Notes: generated by a model not told the origin, from the sequence alone. A stretch of DNA of 64,000 nt from Oceanicola sp. 22II-s10i (GCF_002210105.1 NZ_AQQU01000001.1:470501-534500); one strand, 5' to 3'; counted from the first letter of the stretch, positions 18,847 to 28,457 are shown. A program made the numbers and translations.

Positions 18847-20040
18847 ATGGCCGAGGCATTTCTCTGTGACGGGCTGCGCACGCCGATCGGACGCTACGGC
18901 GGCTCGCTGAGCTCCGTCCGGCCCGACGACATGCTGGCCGACGTGATGAAACAGCTCGTCGCGCGCAATCCGGGGATCGAGGTGGACGACGTCTATGTCG
19001 GCTGCGCGAACCAGGCGGGCGAAGACAACCGCAACGTCGCCCGCATGGCCACCCTGCTGGCCGGGCTGCCAGACACCATTCCGGGCGCGACGATCAACCG
19101 GTTGTGCGGTTCGGGCCTCGACGCCGTCGGGACCGCCGCGCGGGCGATCAAGTCGGGCGAGATGGAGCTGCTGATCGCGGGCGGGGTCGAGTCGATGTCG
19201 CGCGCGCCGCTGGTGATGCCCAAGGCCGACAGCGCGTTTTCGCGCAAGGCCGAGATTTATGACACCACCATCGGCTGGCGCTTCGTCAACAAGGCGATGC
19301 ACAAGCACTACGGCACCGACTCCATGCCTGAAACGGCCGAGAACGTGGCCGAGCAGTTCCAGGTCAAGCGCGAGGATCAGGACGCCTTCGCCTATCGCTC
19401 GCAGGAGCGGGCGTCGAACGCCATCGCCTCGGGCCGCATGGGCGAGGAGATCGCGAAGGTCACGATCAAGCAGCGCAAGGGCGATCCGATCATCGTGGAC
19501 ACGGACGAGCATCCGCGCGCCACGACGATGGAAAAGCTGGGCGCCCTGCCCGCGCCCTTCCGCGAAGGCGGCACGGTGACGGCCGGCAACGCGTCGGGCG
19601 TGAACGACGGCGCGGCGGCGGTGATCGTGGCCTCTGCGGCGGCGGTCGAGAAATACGGCCTGACGCCGCGTGCGCGGATCGTCGGGATGGCGACGGCTGG
19701 CGTGGCGCCCCGGATCATGGGGATCGGCCCGGCACCGGCGACCGAGAAGCTGCTGGCGCAGCATGGCCTGTCGATCGGCGACATCGACCTGATCGAACTG
19801 AACGAAGCCTTCGCCGCGCAGGGCATCGCCGTGACGCGGCAGCTCGGGATCGCGGACGACGCGGACTGGGTGAACCCCAACGGCGGCGCGATCGCACTCG
19901 GCCACCCGCTGGGGATGTCGGGCACGCGCCTGGCGCTGACGGCGGGGATCTCGATGGGCCACATGGGTGCCAAGCGTGCGGTCTGCACGATGTGCATCGG
20001 CGTGGGCCAGGGGATCGCGATGCTGCTGGAAGCGGTATGA
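18847..20040 (+). CDS. Acetyl-CoA acyltransferase (thiolase; 3-oxoadipyl-CoA thiolase-like)
   Basis: A 397-residue thiolase II. The acyl-carrying Cys87 lies in NRLCGSGLDAVGTAAR; NEAFAAQ, GHPLGMSGTR and the second Cys motif CTMCIGVGQG complete the active site. The N-terminus AEAFLCDGLRTPIGRYGG and the overall pattern resemble PcaF-type thiolases that cleave 3-oxoadipyl-CoA. No other beta-ketoadipate genes are nearby, so a general beta-oxidation role is possible. GGGAGGAACACG precedes the ATG. It is followed by a clear terminator. Confidence 0.9.
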   Translation: MAEAFLCDGLRTPIGRYGGSLSSVRPDDMLADVMKQLVARNPGIEVDDVYVGCANQAGEDNRNVARMATLLAGLPDTIPGATINRLCGSGLDAVGTAARAIKSGEMELLIAGGVESMSRAPLVMPKADSAFSRKAEIYDTTIGWRFVNKAMHKHYGTDSMPETAENVAEQFQVKREDQDAFAYRSQERASNAIASGRMGEEIAKVTIKQRKGDPIIVDTDEHPRATTMEKLGALPAPFREGGTVTAGNASGVNDGAAAVIVASAAAVEKYGLTPRARIVGMATAGVAPRIMGIGPAPATEKLLAQHGLSIGDIDLIELNEAFAAQGIAVTRQLGIADDADWVNPNGGAIALGHPLGMSGTRLALTAGISMGHMGAKRAVCTMCIGVGQGIAMLLEAV

Positions 20041-20072
20041 TCCTGATGACATGGGCGGGGTGGACCCGCCCT

Positions 20073-20100
20073 AAGGGGCCGTCCGGAGGGGCGGCCCTTT
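20073..20100 (+). terminator. Intrinsic terminator after the thiolase gene
   Basis: AAGGGGCCG, a short loop, then CGGCCCTTTT: the stem pairs GGGCCG with CGGCCC and extends through A-T pairs into a T-run. It lies 33 bases after the thiolase stop codon. Confidence 0.8.
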
Positions 20101-20128
20101 TCGTTTGCGGTGCGCGGAGCCGGGAGGG

Positions 20129-20259
20129 GCGCCTGCCCGTGGGGTGGCGCAGCTGACCTGGGGACGGTGGCGATTTATGCCAGCCACCAACCTCCGCAAT
20201 ATGAGCGTCGCGCGCGGGCCTCAAAGCACCAGCCCGCCGGGACGGGCAGGCGCTCGCCC
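20129..20259. repeat. About 130-bp dispersed element, family R3 copy B
   Basis: Inverted 12-bp ends, GCGCCTGCCCGT at 20129 and ACGGGCAGGCGC at 20242, are 101 bases apart. Aligned with the reverse complement of 57754-57888 it shares three blocks in the same order: GCCCGTGGGGTGGCGC, CGATTTATG, and the right end with CCAGCCCG, GGGACGGGC and GGCGCT. No protein is encoded. The layout is that of a small non-autonomous element. Confidence 0.7.
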
Positions 20260-20320
20260 GGCGCCTTCGGCTTGATTCCGGGCGGGTTTCTTGTGGTTCG
20301 ATTGTTCGGAACGCATGTTA

Positions 20321-20390
20321 TCCTTGGGCTTGACCCGAGGACCTCATGAGGCGGCGCGGCGTTTGGAGGTCCTCGGATCAAGCCCGAGGA
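20321..20390. repeat. 70-bp long palindrome, family R2 copy 2
   Basis: 25-bp arms at 20321-20345 and 20366-20390 match at 23 of 25 positions around a 20-base loop. The core CTTGACCCGAGGACCTC is identical to copy 1 at 10089-10158, while the loops differ. It lies 17 bases after the rlmN stop codon, on the downstream side of that gene. Confidence 0.75.
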
Positions 20391-20406
20391 TGACGACCCC
20401 TTTGCC

Positions 20407-21603
20407 TCAGCCGTTCAGCCCGGCCTCCGCCTCGATCTCGCGGCGCGACTTCCGCGCGCGTTCCGTCGCCGATTTCAGCTGACCGCAGGCGGCCATGATG
20501 TCCTCGCCCCGCGGCGTGCGGATCGGCGAGGCATAGCCGGCCTTGTGCACGATGTCGGCAAAGCTCTCGATCCGGTCCCAGTCCGACCGCTCGTAGGGGG
20601 AGCCGGGCCATTCGTTGAACGGGATCAGGTTGATCTTGGCCGGAATGCCCGAGATCAGCTTGACCAGCCGCCGTGCATCCGCGTCCGTATCGTTCACGCC
20701 CTTCAGCATCACGTATTCGAAGGTGATCCGCTCCGAATTCGACAGCCGGGGATATTCGCGCAGTTCGTTCAGCAGCGTCTCGATGTTCCAGCGCTTGTTG
20801 ATCGGCACCAGCTTGTCCCGCACCTCGTCGGTGGTCGCGTGGAAGGACACCGCCAGCAGACAGCCGATCTCTTCGGCGGCCCGCGCGATCTCGGGCACCA
20901 CGCCGGAGGTCGACAGGGTGATCCGGCGGCGGGACAGGGCGATCCCCTCGCCGTCCATCGCGATCTTCATCGCGTCGCGGACGGCTTCGAAATTGTAGAG
21001 CGGCTCGCCCATCCCCATCAGCACGATGTTGGACAGCAGCCGGTCCTCGCGCTTGGGCGCGCCGGGCACGGGCCATTCTCCCAGATCGTCGCGCGCCAGC
21101 ATGATCTGGCCGACGACTTCGCCCGCGGTCAGGTTGCGCACCAGCTTTTGCGTGCCGGTGTGGCAGAACGAACAGGTCAGCGTGCAGCCGACCTGGCTGG
21201 AAATGCAAAGCGTGCCGCGATCCGACTCGGGGATGTAGACCGTCTCGACCTCGTGCCCGCCCGCGATGCGCACCAGATACTTGCGGGTCCCGTCGGCCGA
21301 GATCTGTTTCGACACGACCTCGGGCAATTCGATCACGAACCGCTCGGCCAGCGTCGCGCGGAAGTCCTTGCTGAGGTTGGTCATCGCGTCGAAATCGCGG
21401 ACACCCCAGTGATAAACCCACTGCCACAGCTGGTTCAGCCGCATCTTGAGCTGTTTCTCGGGCACACCGGCCTCGACCAGCGCCTCGCGCATCCGGTCGC
21501 GGGTCATGCCGATCAGGTTCGCGCGGCCATCCCCTTCCGGCAATTTGCGCGGAATGGTGTGGACGTCTTGCGTGATCGGCGTCGCGGGCGCGGAATCGGA
21601 CAT
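20407..21603 (-). CDS. rlmN: 23S rRNA (adenine-2503-C2)-methyltransferase RlmN
   Basis: A 398-residue radical-SAM enzyme that methylates A2503 of 23S rRNA and A37 of some tRNAs. The 4Fe-4S cysteines are Cys140, Cys144 and Cys147 in CTLTCSFC. The C-terminal methyl-carrying Cys is in [10 protein letters not shown]. Other family blocks include [14 protein letters not shown] and [10 protein letters not shown]. The ATG at 21603 has AGGAG 7 bases upstream and was preferred to an ATG 27 bases earlier. Confidence 0.97.
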   Translation of the reverse strand: MSDSAPATPITQDVHTIPRKLPEGDGRANLIGMTRDRMREALVEAGVPEKQLKMRLNQLWQWVYHWGVRDFDAMTNLSKDFRATLAERFVIELPEVVSKQISADGTRKYLVRIAGGHEVETVYIPESDRGTLCISSQVGCTLTCSFCHTGTQKLVRNLTAGEVVGQIMLARDDLGEWPVPGAPKREDRLLSNIVLMGMGEPLYNFEAVRDAMKIAMDGEGIALSRRRITLSTSGVVPEIARAAEEIGCLLAVSFHATTDEVRDKLVPINKRWNIETLLNELREYPRLSNSERITFEYVMLKGVNDTDADARRLVKLISGIPAKINLIPFNEWPGSPYERSDWDRIESFADIVHKAGYASPIRTPRGEDIMAACGQLKSATERARKSRREIEAEAGLNG

Positions 21604-21662
21604 GGCGGGCTCCTGTGGAAGTCTGGCCATATATGGGATCCGGTCGCGAAATGAAACAGGCG

Positions 21663-22040
21663 TCAGATCGCCAGCAGGATCAGGCCGATCAGTCCCGGCA
21701 GCGCCTGCACCACTGCCCCTGCCCTGAGCCGCGAAGTTGCCGCCAGTGTCGCACCCGCGACCACGACGAACAGACAGATGAACGCCGCGAAGGCGACCGA
21801 GCCCGCGACAATCGCCCAGACCGCGCCGAGGGCGAGCATCAGGTTGTAGACCCCCTGGTTGAAGAACAGCACCTCCAGCGCCTTCGCCTCGACCGCGGGA
21901 TCAAGCGCGCTGTCGGGCTTCATCCGGCGCATCATCCGGCGGCTGAAATCCGGGCGTTTCCAGAGGAACGACTCACCGATGAAGAAGATCACGTGCAGCG
22001 CCGCGATCAGCAGCAGGATCAGTGTAACGCCAGTCGACAT
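21663..22040 (-). CDS. DUF1304 family membrane protein
   Basis: A 125-residue protein with four predicted helices: [51 protein letters not shown] and [13 protein letters not shown]. The central motif [16 protein letters not shown] is typical of DUF1304. Function unknown. The ATG at 22040 has GGAGG 8 bases upstream, which decides it over an earlier in-frame Met. It is upstream of rlmN in the same direction, 59 bases away. Confidence 0.88.
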   Translation of the reverse strand: MSTGVTLILLLIAALHVIFFIGESFLWKRPDFSRRMMRRMKPDSALDPAVEAKALEVLFFNQGVYNLMLALGAVWAIVAGSVAFAAFICLFVVVAGATLAATSRLRAGAVVQALPGLIGLILLAI

Positions 22041-22206
22041 CGAGGGTCCTCCGCTTGTGCCTGACAAGGGTCTGCGCGCGGCGGGTTTCTGTCAATTCCG
22101 CACCATTCGAACGCTACGTCATGGCCCTGCGAAACTGCGGATCGACCCGGTCGGGCCAATGCGCCATGCTGGACCCGACACATCGAAGCAGCCGAGGGAG
22201 GCCGCA

Positions 22207-22713
22207 TTGAAACACCTTGTCCTTATCCCCGCTCTGATCCTGTGCCCGCTCCCGGCGGCTGCCGACTGGCGGACCTCTTCCCCCCTGCCCGACCTTCTGC
22301 GCTTCTCGAAGGGCGAGATGCCGGCCAATCCGCTCAGGCTGACAGGCACGGAGATCCTCGATGCCCTCGTTCTGGACACGGTGGACCTGACCAATGGCTC
22401 CGCACGGGTGATTCAGCTTCGCAAGCCCGCGAAGACGATGGAGTTCACCGCCGCCTCCGTGCCGCAGGCGCAGGCCGGGCGTATCACGTTTCACAGGGAC
22501 GGCACGGTGCGGATGTGGCTTGGGGATACCGAGCACAGGGGCTCATGGTCCATCGACGGCGACCTGCTGGGCGTCACACTGCCGGTTCTCGATGGCGGGC
22601 AGCGGCGGAGCGGGACCGTTGCGCTGGTCGCCGACAGCGACGCGGCGCAGACAGTTCACTACGAATGGGCCGGGTTCGAATTTCGGAACCTGCCAGGTCA
22701 GATGGAACGCTGA
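22207..22713 (+). CDS. Hypothetical secreted protein
   Basis: A 168-residue protein I do not recognise. The best start is a TTG at 22207 with GAGGGAGG 7 bases upstream. It directly gives a signal peptide (KHLVLIPALILCPLPAAADW). An ATG at 22162 would add a non-signal extension. The mature part is short and beta-like, with ITFHRDGTVRMWLGDTEHRG and GSWSIDGDLLGV, a pattern seen in small periplasmic lipid- or ligand-binding folds. It converges on the IalB-family gene, with a hairpin between them. Confidence 0.65.
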   Translation: MKHLVLIPALILCPLPAAADWRTSSPLPDLLRFSKGEMPANPLRLTGTEILDALVLDTVDLTNGSARVIQLRKPAKTMEFTAASVPQAQAGRITFHRDGTVRMWLGDTEHRGSWSIDGDLLGVTLPVLDGGQRRSGTVALVADSDAAQTVHYEWAGFEFRNLPGQMER

Positions 22714-22727
22714 CCCTGGCACGCGAA

Positions 22728-22751
22728 GGGCCCTCCGCGTGCGGAAGGCCC
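22728..22751. terminator. GC hairpin between convergent genes
   Basis: GGGCCCTCCGC, GT, GCGGAAGGCCC forms a 10-of-11-bp stem between the ends of the secreted-protein and IalB-family genes. It has no T-run on either strand, so termination is possible but not certain. Confidence 0.5.
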
Positions 22752-22772
22752 CGAGCGCTCATCCGATGCGCG

Positions 22773-23300
22773 TCACTGGCAGCGCTTTTCCGCTTCTTCC
22801 ACCGCGGCGGTGAAGCCGAACAGCGAGAACGTGTCCTTGGTCGAGGTCCCCCGCCCGGACACGCCGGTCACGACGGCAGAGGTCCCGCGCTTGAGCGCGG
22901 TCAGGATCTTGGTGTCCTCGGCGGGCGAGGCGGACCACGCCCATTCACCCTCGGTGAACAGCTCGAACTCCGTCCCGTCCACGTTCAGGTTCACGGTCGA
23001 CCCGTCCGCGAAGGGATAGCCGCCGGTGAACGTGACCTGACCGGCGACTTCTGCGCCGGGGCGATAGAACGCCATGAACAGGATATCCGACCGGCGCACC
23101 GAAACGACGCGCCCGTCCTTGGTGTTCACCGTTTCCTTGGGGGCGGAGACCGCCCAGCATTCCTTGGGATCGTTTTCGACGAAAACGCTCCAGTCCGTCT
23201 TGGCCGCGACCTGATTTTCGCTCGCGCTCTGCGCGAAAACGCCGCCCGCCATGGTGAGTGCCCCCAGCATCGCTGCCGCCATAGGAACCCGAACCTTCAT
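22773..23300 (-). CDS. Invasion-associated locus B (IalB) family protein
   Basis: A 175-residue exported protein. The signal peptide KVRVPMAAAMLGALTMAGG ends before VFAQSASEN. The mature domain has the family blocks WSVFVENDPKECWAVSAPKE and VSVRRSDILFMAFYRPG, and a C-terminal Cys. The family is named after a Bartonella protein, but it is widespread in free-living alphaproteobacteria and its function there is unknown. The ATG at 23300 has GGAGG 8 bases upstream and was chosen over an earlier Met. Confidence 0.87.
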   Translation of the reverse strand: MKVRVPMAAAMLGALTMAGGVFAQSASENQVAAKTDWSVFVENDPKECWAVSAPKETVNTKDGRVVSVRRSDILFMAFYRPGAEVAGQVTFTGGYPFADGSTVNLNVDGTEFELFTEGEWAWSASPAEDTKILTALKRGTSAVVTGVSGRGTSTKDTFSLFGFTAAVEEAEKRCQ

Positions 23301-23469
23301 ACTGCAGCCTCCAAGCTGTCTCAGCCTCATTCATGAGACCCGCGCGACCGTGTAACCGGACTTGTTCCCCGCAGGCCATTCCTTTCTCGACGCCGGCACA
23401 TTAACGTGAAACGACCCTCCGGCGAAAGGCCGGATGGCAGAAATTCGCATAGATTTGAGGATGGGGATC

Positions 23470-24474
23470 ATGAGCGCGGCAGTGCCATTGGTCGAGGTCA
23501 CACGCGGGCCATTTGTCGAAAGCCAGCACAGGGGGCACGCGGTGATCTGCGACACCTCGGGCCAGATCGTCCGATCGTGGGGCGATCCGGACCTGACGAT
23601 CCTGCCCCGGTCGTCCTGCAAGATGGTGCAGGCCCTGCCGCTGATCGAAAGCGGCGCGGCGGATGCGGCCGGGCTGACCTCGCGCCAGCTCGCCTTGTCC
23701 TGCGCCTCGCACAACGGGGCGTCGATCCACACCGGTCCCGTGCGCGACTGGCTGGCGACCTTGGGCCTGACCGACGACGCCCTGCGCTGCGGCCCGCAGG
23801 AGCCGGGCGACCGAACCGCGATGGAGGCGCTGATCCGCGCGGGCGAACTGCCCTGCCAGTATCACAACAACTGCTCGGGCAAGCACTCGGGCTTCCTGAC
23901 ACTGAACCGGCACATCGGCGGCGGCAGCGAATACCACGAACCCGATCACCCGGTGCAGACCGCCGTCCGTGCCGCCTTCGAGGAGGTGACGGGCGAAACC
24001 AGCCCCGGCTACGGCATCGACGGCTGCTCGGCCCCGAACTTCGCGACTTCGCTGACCGGGCTGGCGCGGGCGATGGCGGCCTTCGCGGGCGCACGCGAGG
24101 GACATGGCACCCGGCAGACGGCGCAGGCGCGACTGGTGCAGGCGATGATGGCGCACCCGGAACTGGTCGCGGGCGAGGGGCGGTCCTGCACCGCCCTGAT
24201 GCGCGCGATGGAGGGCCGCGTGGCGGTCAAGACCGGGGCCGAGGCGGTTTTCGTGGCGATCCTGCCGGAGAAGGGTCTGGGTGTCGCGGTCAAGATCGAG
24301 GACGGCACCACGCGGGCCTCCGAATGCGCGATCACGGCGATCCTGATCGGCCTCGGCGTGCTGGATCCGGGGCATCCGGCGGCCAGGGCCTTCGGTCACA
24401 TGCCGATCCTGAGCCGTCGCGGCGCGGTCGCGGGCGAAGTGCGTCCTGCCGCCACGCTCGTCACCGGCTGGTAG
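23470..24474 (+). CDS. L-asparaginase II family protein
   Basis: A 334-residue enzyme of the asparaginase_II family (Rhizobium etli AnsA type), distinct from the E. coli AnsA/AnsB fold. Family blocks visible are LPRSSCKMVQALPLIESGAA, SCASHNGASIHT, CQYHNNCSGKHSG and YGIDGCSAPNF. It deamidates asparagine to aspartate and ammonia. The ATG at 23470 has GAGG 9 bases upstream; upstream in-frame Mets lack one. It converges on the FAD oxidoreductase gene with 3 bases between stop codons. Confidence 0.9.
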   Translation: MSAAVPLVEVTRGPFVESQHRGHAVICDTSGQIVRSWGDPDLTILPRSSCKMVQALPLIESGAADAAGLTSRQLALSCASHNGASIHTGPVRDWLATLGLTDDALRCGPQEPGDRTAMEALIRAGELPCQYHNNCSGKHSGFLTLNRHIGGGSEYHEPDHPVQTAVRAAFEEVTGETSPGYGIDGCSAPNFATSLTGLARAMAAFAGAREGHGTRQTAQARLVQAMMAHPELVAGEGRSCTALMRAMEGRVAVKTGAEAVFVAILPEKGLGVAVKIEDGTTRASECAITAILIGLGVLDPGHPAARAFGHMPILSRRGAVAGEVRPAATLVTGW

Positions 24475-24477
24475 GAT

Positions 24478-25740
24478 TTACACCCGGTCACCCAGACCGT
24501 GGATCAGCGCGGCGCCGGTTTCGAACCAGGCGCCGCGCAGTTTCGTGAAACCCTCGGCATGCGTATCGACCGGCACCAGCGGCAGACCAGTTTCGTCTCC
24601 GGACAGTGCGGCGGTGGCCATCGCCTTGCCGAACAGGGTCCCCGGCGCGATCCCCCGTCCCGAGTAGCCGAACGCGGCATAGGCCGAGGGGCCGAAGTAC
24701 AGGATACGGGGCAGCTTGTCCGACGACATGCCGATGCGCCCGGACCATGCATGGGTGAAGACCGGATCGGGCAGGTCCGGGAAGTAGCGCCGGAATCGCC
24801 GCCGCGCCCAGCCGAGGTGCAGGGCCCGGCCCGGCGCCTCGAGCGATCCCATGGCACCGATGATGATCCGTCCCGCCGCGTCGCGCCGGACCGAGGTCAT
24901 GACCATCGCGGTGTCCCAGCATCCCTCGCCACCCGGCAGGATGTGGTCCGCCGCCCCTTCCGGCAGCGGGTCCGTTGCGGCCTGGAAGTAGTGCACCGGC
25001 GTCATCGGGCCGGGCACCGTGTCGGCAAGCCCGGTGTGATAGGCGTTGGAGGCCAGCACTACTGAATTGGCCACCACATGCCCATTTGCCGTGCGGACTA
25101 TCCAGCTGTCGCCCTCACGGCGTAGCCCGGTGACCGGGCTGTTTTCATGCAGCGCAGCGCCAGCGGACACGGCCGCACGGGCAAGCCCCCGGCAATAGGC
25201 CAGCGGCTGGACCGTGCCCGCACGGGTATCGTGAAGGGCGCCGTGGAACCTGTCGCTGCCGGTTCGGCGGGCGGTTTCGGCTGCGTCCAGAAGGGTGACG
25301 GGCGCGCCACGGCCTGACTGCTGCCGGTGCCGTTCGCGCAGATCCGCCAGACCGGACGCGGCATGCGCGAGGTGCAGCGTGCCCGCACGCCGGGGTTCGC
25401 AGGCGATGCCATGCCGTTCGATCAGGTCGAACACCAGCGCAGGCGCCTCGCCCAGCATCGTCACCAGCCGCTCCCCTGTGCCGCCCGGCAGGATCGCCTC
25501 GATCTTGTCCGGCGGGGTCCAGAGGCCGGCATTCACCAGCCCGACATTCCGGCCCGAACCGCCATGTCCGACAGTCGCGCCCTCCAGCAGCACAACCTTC
25601 GCCCCCTGCTCCGCGGCGGCCAGCGCCGCCGAGCAGCCGGTGAACCCGCCGCCGATCACGCAGAGGTCGGCGGCCGCCTGCCCGCTGAACGCGGGGGCAT
25701 CGAACCGTTCGGCGCTGCTGTCGGTCCAGAGGTTCTTCAT
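24478..25740 (-). CDS. FAD-dependent oxidoreductase, DAO family (PuuB-like)
   Basis: A 420-residue flavoprotein. The ADP-binding motif is DLCVIGGGFTGCSAALAAAE near residue 28, followed by GHGGSGRNVGLVNAG as in gamma-glutamylputrescine oxidase and related amine oxidases. The C-terminal FAD contact is in FGYSGRGIAPGTLFGKAMA. It probably oxidises a secondary amine or amino acid. The ATG at 25740 has AGGAG upstream. It is divergent from the carboxymuconolactone-decarboxylase-family gene with 149 bases between. No dedicated transporter is adjacent. Confidence 0.88.
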   Translation of the reverse strand: MKNLWTDSSAERFDAPAFSGQAAADLCVIGGGFTGCSAALAAAEQGAKVVLLEGATVGHGGSGRNVGLVNAGLWTPPDKIEAILPGGTGERLVTMLGEAPALVFDLIERHGIACEPRRAGTLHLAHAASGLADLRERHRQQSGRGAPVTLLDAAETARRTGSDRFHGALHDTRAGTVQPLAYCRGLARAAVSAGAALHENSPVTGLRREGDSWIVRTANGHVVANSVVLASNAYHTGLADTVPGPMTPVHYFQAATDPLPEGAADHILPGGEGCWDTAMVMTSVRRDAAGRIIIGAMGSLEAPGRALHLGWARRRFRRYFPDLPDPVFTHAWSGRIGMSSDKLPRILYFGPSAYAAFGYSGRGIAPGTLFGKAMATAALSGDETGLPLVPVDTHAEGFTKLRGAWFETGAALIHGLGDRV

Positions 25741-25889
25741 TCCGGCGGCTCCTTGGGTGATCGGCGCGACAGAACCACATCCGTGCAGGCTGCGCGAGGG
25801 GGGCTTTTCGCCTTTCGAAGCGGCGGTAGACTGGCATACCATCCGGTCAGTCCGGCCCTGCCCGGAACCAGAGGAGGAGACACCAAGCC

Positions 25890-26462
25890 ATGATGAACCC
25901 AGACAAGCTGCGGCTCGACCCGCCCGATCCCGCGTCCTATTCCCCGCGCCAGAAAGAGGTGCACGAGATGATCGTCGCCGGTCCGCGCGGACGGGTCGTG
26001 GGACCGCTGGCGCTGTGGCTGAACCGCCCCGAACTGGCCGCCAATGCCTCGGCACTGGGCGGCTACCTGCGCTACAGCACCTCGCTCGGGCCGAAACTGG
26101 CGGAGCTGGCGATCATCACCACGGCGCGGTGCTGGGACGCGGAATTCGAATGGTTCGCACACAAACGCCTCGCGCTCGAAGCAGGGTTGGATCCCGCGAT
26201 CGCCGACGCGATCCGCGACCGGAAGGAACCCGCGTTTTCGGACGCCGAGGAAGAGATCGTCTGGCGCTTCACGTTGGAGGCGTTCACCAACCCGCGCAAG
26301 CAGGTCAGCGATGCGACCTTCGCCAAGGCGTTGGAGGTGCTGGGCCGCGACCGGGTCGTCGATCTGGTCGGGGTGATCGGCTACTACAGCCTCGTCTCGG
26401 TGACGCTGAACAACTTCAACATCATGCCCGAAGACGGCATCGCGCTGGAACTTCAGGACTGA
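25890..26462 (+). CDS. Carboxymuconolactone decarboxylase (CMD) family protein
   Basis: A 190-residue all-helical protein of the CMD/AhpD superfamily. The core LAELAIITTARCWDAEFEWF aligns with that superfamily, but the CxxCH redox pair of AhpD is absent, so a peroxidase role is unlikely. A decarboxylase or uncharacterised role fits better. GGAGGAG lies about 12 bases before the ATG, and a second Met follows immediately. It ends 41 bases before the convergent capD-type gene. Confidence 0.85.
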   Translation: MMNPDKLRLDPPDPASYSPRQKEVHEMIVAGPRGRVVGPLALWLNRPELAANASALGGYLRYSTSLGPKLAELAIITTARCWDAEFEWFAHKRLALEAGLDPAIADAIRDRKEPAFSDAEEEIVWRFTLEAFTNPRKQVSDATFAKALEVLGRDRVVDLVGVIGYYSLVSVTLNNFNIMPEDGIALELQD

Positions 26463-26471
26463 CGTGAACCC

Positions 26472-26500
26472 TGCGGCCCGCGCGCCACGCGCGGGCTGCA
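26472..26500. terminator. GC-rich hairpin between convergent CMD-family and capD-type genes
   Basis: TGCGGCCCGCGCG, CCA, CGCGCGGGCTGCA gives a 13-bp stem with one G-T pair. No T-run follows on either strand, so it is a possible factor-dependent or weak bidirectional terminator. Confidence 0.5.
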
Positions 26501-26503
26501 CAG

Positions 26504-28366
26504 TCAGCCGACGGCGCTGACGCTCTCGCCCTTGTATTCCTCGACCCAACGGCACATGGCCGCCTCGGCGCCGGGCGCGTCGCGTGACTCGACGGCCTTG
26601 CGGATCTCGTTCAGGGCGGCCGCCATCTCGATCTCGGACAGATGCTTTTCCTGCGCCCGCAGGATCTTGGGATGCGGCGTGGTCAGCATGTCGGAACCGA
26701 TCAGCAGCTCTTCGTGCAGCTTTTCGCCCGGACGCAGGCCGGTGATCTCGATCGCGATCTCGCCGTTGGGGTTGTTCTCGTCCCGGACGGAATATCCGGC
26801 CCCCTCGATCATCTGACGCGCGACCTGATAAATCGGCACGGGCTCGCCCATATCCAGCACGAAGACGTCGCCGCCGCGGGCAAAGCTGTCGGCGGACAGA
26901 ACAAGGCGCACGGCCTCGGACACCGTCATGAAAAAGCGCGTGACGCGTGGATCGGTGACGGTCACGGGTCCGCCACGGGCGATCTGTTCCTCGAACAGCG
27001 GAATGACCGAGCCGGAGGACCCGATGACATTGCCGAACCGGACCATCGAATACCGCGTGCGGCGCGACCGGGTGGCGAGGTCCTGAACGATTTCCTCGGC
27101 CAGACGCTTGGTCGAGCCCATGATGGACGAGGGCCGGACGGCCTTGTCGGACGAGATCAGCACGAAGCGTTCGACTCCGACCTCGCCCGCCGCATCGGCG
27201 ACGATCTTGGTCCCCAGCACGTTGTTGCGCAGCCCTTCGATCGCGTTGGTCTGGACCATGGGCAGGTGCTTGTAGGCGGCGGCGTGCAGAACGACGTCGA
27301 TTTCGTTTTCGGCCATGACCGAGACGACAAGCGACTTCTCGCAGATCGAGCCAAGCACCGGAATCACCTGAAAATCAGGCTCGAGCTCGGCCAGTTCGCG
27401 TTCGATATTGTAGAGCGCCAGTTCGCTGTGATCGAGCAGAACCAGCCGTTTCGGGCCACATGCGGTCAGCTGGCGGCACAGTTCCGAACCGATCGAACCG
27501 CCGGCCCCGGTGACGAGAATATTCTTGCCGCCATAAGCGTCGCTGATACCGGGCAGTTCCTCTTCCAGCCGGTTGCGGCCCAGGATTTCCTGAATGTCGA
27601 AGGTCAGGACGTTCTGATGACCGAAGCCCTGTTGCGCCACCATCTGCGCAAACGAAGGCAGCGACTGGACCTCGCAACCGACCTCGCGCAGCCGGCGAGA
27701 GATCCGGGCCTGCACCGCCCTTCCTTCGGACGGCATGGCAAGGATGATGCGATCGACGCTGTTCCGCTTCACGATCTCCTTGATGTGGAGCGGTGAATGG
27801 ACCCTGAGGCCCGAGATCGTCAGGCTCTGGAGTCGGGGGTTGTCGTCGACGAACGCGACCGGCACGACGGCATCGTCCGTTGTCAGGGCCGCTGCCAGCT
27901 GCCGCCCGGTCTGGCCCGCACCATAGATCAGGATGCGGCGGCGATGACCGCGGCGCATATAAATCCACTTCAGCGTGTGAAGCATCCCGAGGCGTGCGCC
28001 AACGGACAGGATCATGAAGGCCATGGTCGTGATGACCACCTCCAGAAGCGTCACGTGCACGCCGGGGATGAAATTGCTCAGCCCGCAGGCCGCGCCGATC
28101 GCCAGGGCGAGAATCGCCGTATCCGTGATTCCGTTGGCCTCGTATGCCAGGAGCTTCTTGCGATCGAGTTCGAGATAGATGGTCATCCCGACACCGGTCG
28201 CCAGGCAGGTCGCTGCGACACGCCAGTCGATATACAGGCCCGTCGCATTCGACGGCACCAGGATCGCCACCACGGAAAGGGCCACGAGGACCAGAAATGC
28301 ATCGACAGAGATGAGGATCAGCCGCTTGTGCCAGGCATCCAGCTTTATTGCCCACTCGAACAGCAT
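26504..28366 (-). CDS. Membrane-bound nucleotide-sugar dehydratase (CapD/WbpM/PglF type)
   Basis: A 620-residue protein. About four N-terminal helices (residues 15-125) are followed by two Rossmann units. The first is GAGQTGRQLAAAL and the second, catalytic one is GAGGSIGSELCRQ near residue 285. The catalytic segment reads LISSDKAVRPSSIMGSTKRLAE, with Met in place of the usual SDR Tyr, as in this family. Such enzymes make UDP-4-keto-6-deoxy-hexosamines for surface polysaccharide or glycoprotein. It is the last gene of the minus-strand epimerase, sugar transferase, dehydratase run, but separated by 194 AT-richer bases, so it may have its own promoter. Confidence 0.93.
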   Translation of the reverse strand: MLFEWAIKLDAWHKRLILISVDAFLVLVALSVVAILVPSNATGLYIDWRVAATCLATGVGMTIYLELDRKKLLAYEANGITDTAILALAIGAACGLSNFIPGVHVTLLEVVITTMAFMILSVGARLGMLHTLKWIYMRRGHRRRILIYGAGQTGRQLAAALTTDDAVVPVAFVDDNPRLQSLTISGLRVHSPLHIKEIVKRNSVDRIILAMPSEGRAVQARISRRLREVGCEVQSLPSFAQMVAQQGFGHQNVLTFDIQEILGRNRLEEELPGISDAYGGKNILVTGAGGSIGSELCRQLTACGPKRLVLLDHSELALYNIERELAELEPDFQVIPVLGSICEKSLVVSVMAENEIDVVLHAAAYKHLPMVQTNAIEGLRNNVLGTKIVADAAGEVGVERFVLISSDKAVRPSSIMGSTKRLAEEIVQDLATRSRRTRYSMVRFGNVIGSSGSVIPLFEEQIARGGPVTVTDPRVTRFFMTVSEAVRLVLSADSFARGGDVFVLDMGEPVPIYQVARQMIEGAGYSVRDENNPNGEIAIEITGLRPGEKLHEELLIGSDMLTTPHPKILRAQEKHLSEIEMAAALNEIRKAVESRDAPGAEAAMCRWVEEYKGESVSAVG

Positions 28367-28445
28367 CTAGTTGACCTCGAAGCTCCGTATTACGCCAGGG
28401 CTAGGCAGCCCATGTTTCAGACGGAGTTTAGTGACCGAAATATCG

Positions 28446-28457
28446 CACATATATGTG
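28446..28457. promoter_or_regulatory. 12-bp perfect palindrome in an AT-rich spacer
   Basis: CACATATATGTG lies in the 194-base gap 28367-28560 between the capD-type and sugar-transferase genes, about 80 bases upstream of the capD-type start. The gap is clearly AT-richer than its neighbours and has no gene. Symmetry and position suggest a protein-binding site for the capD-type promoter; nothing else supports it. Confidence 0.35.

Larger units (their letters stand above)
20041..20406. other. 366-base gene-free stretch between thiolase and rlmN, filled with repeats
   Basis: This convergent intergenic region holds, in order, a small GC hairpin (20053-20071), an intrinsic terminator (20073-20100), an R3 element (20129-20259) and an R2 long palindrome (20321-20390). 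I see no coding potential beyond short frames that come from the repeats themselves. Confidence 0.7.
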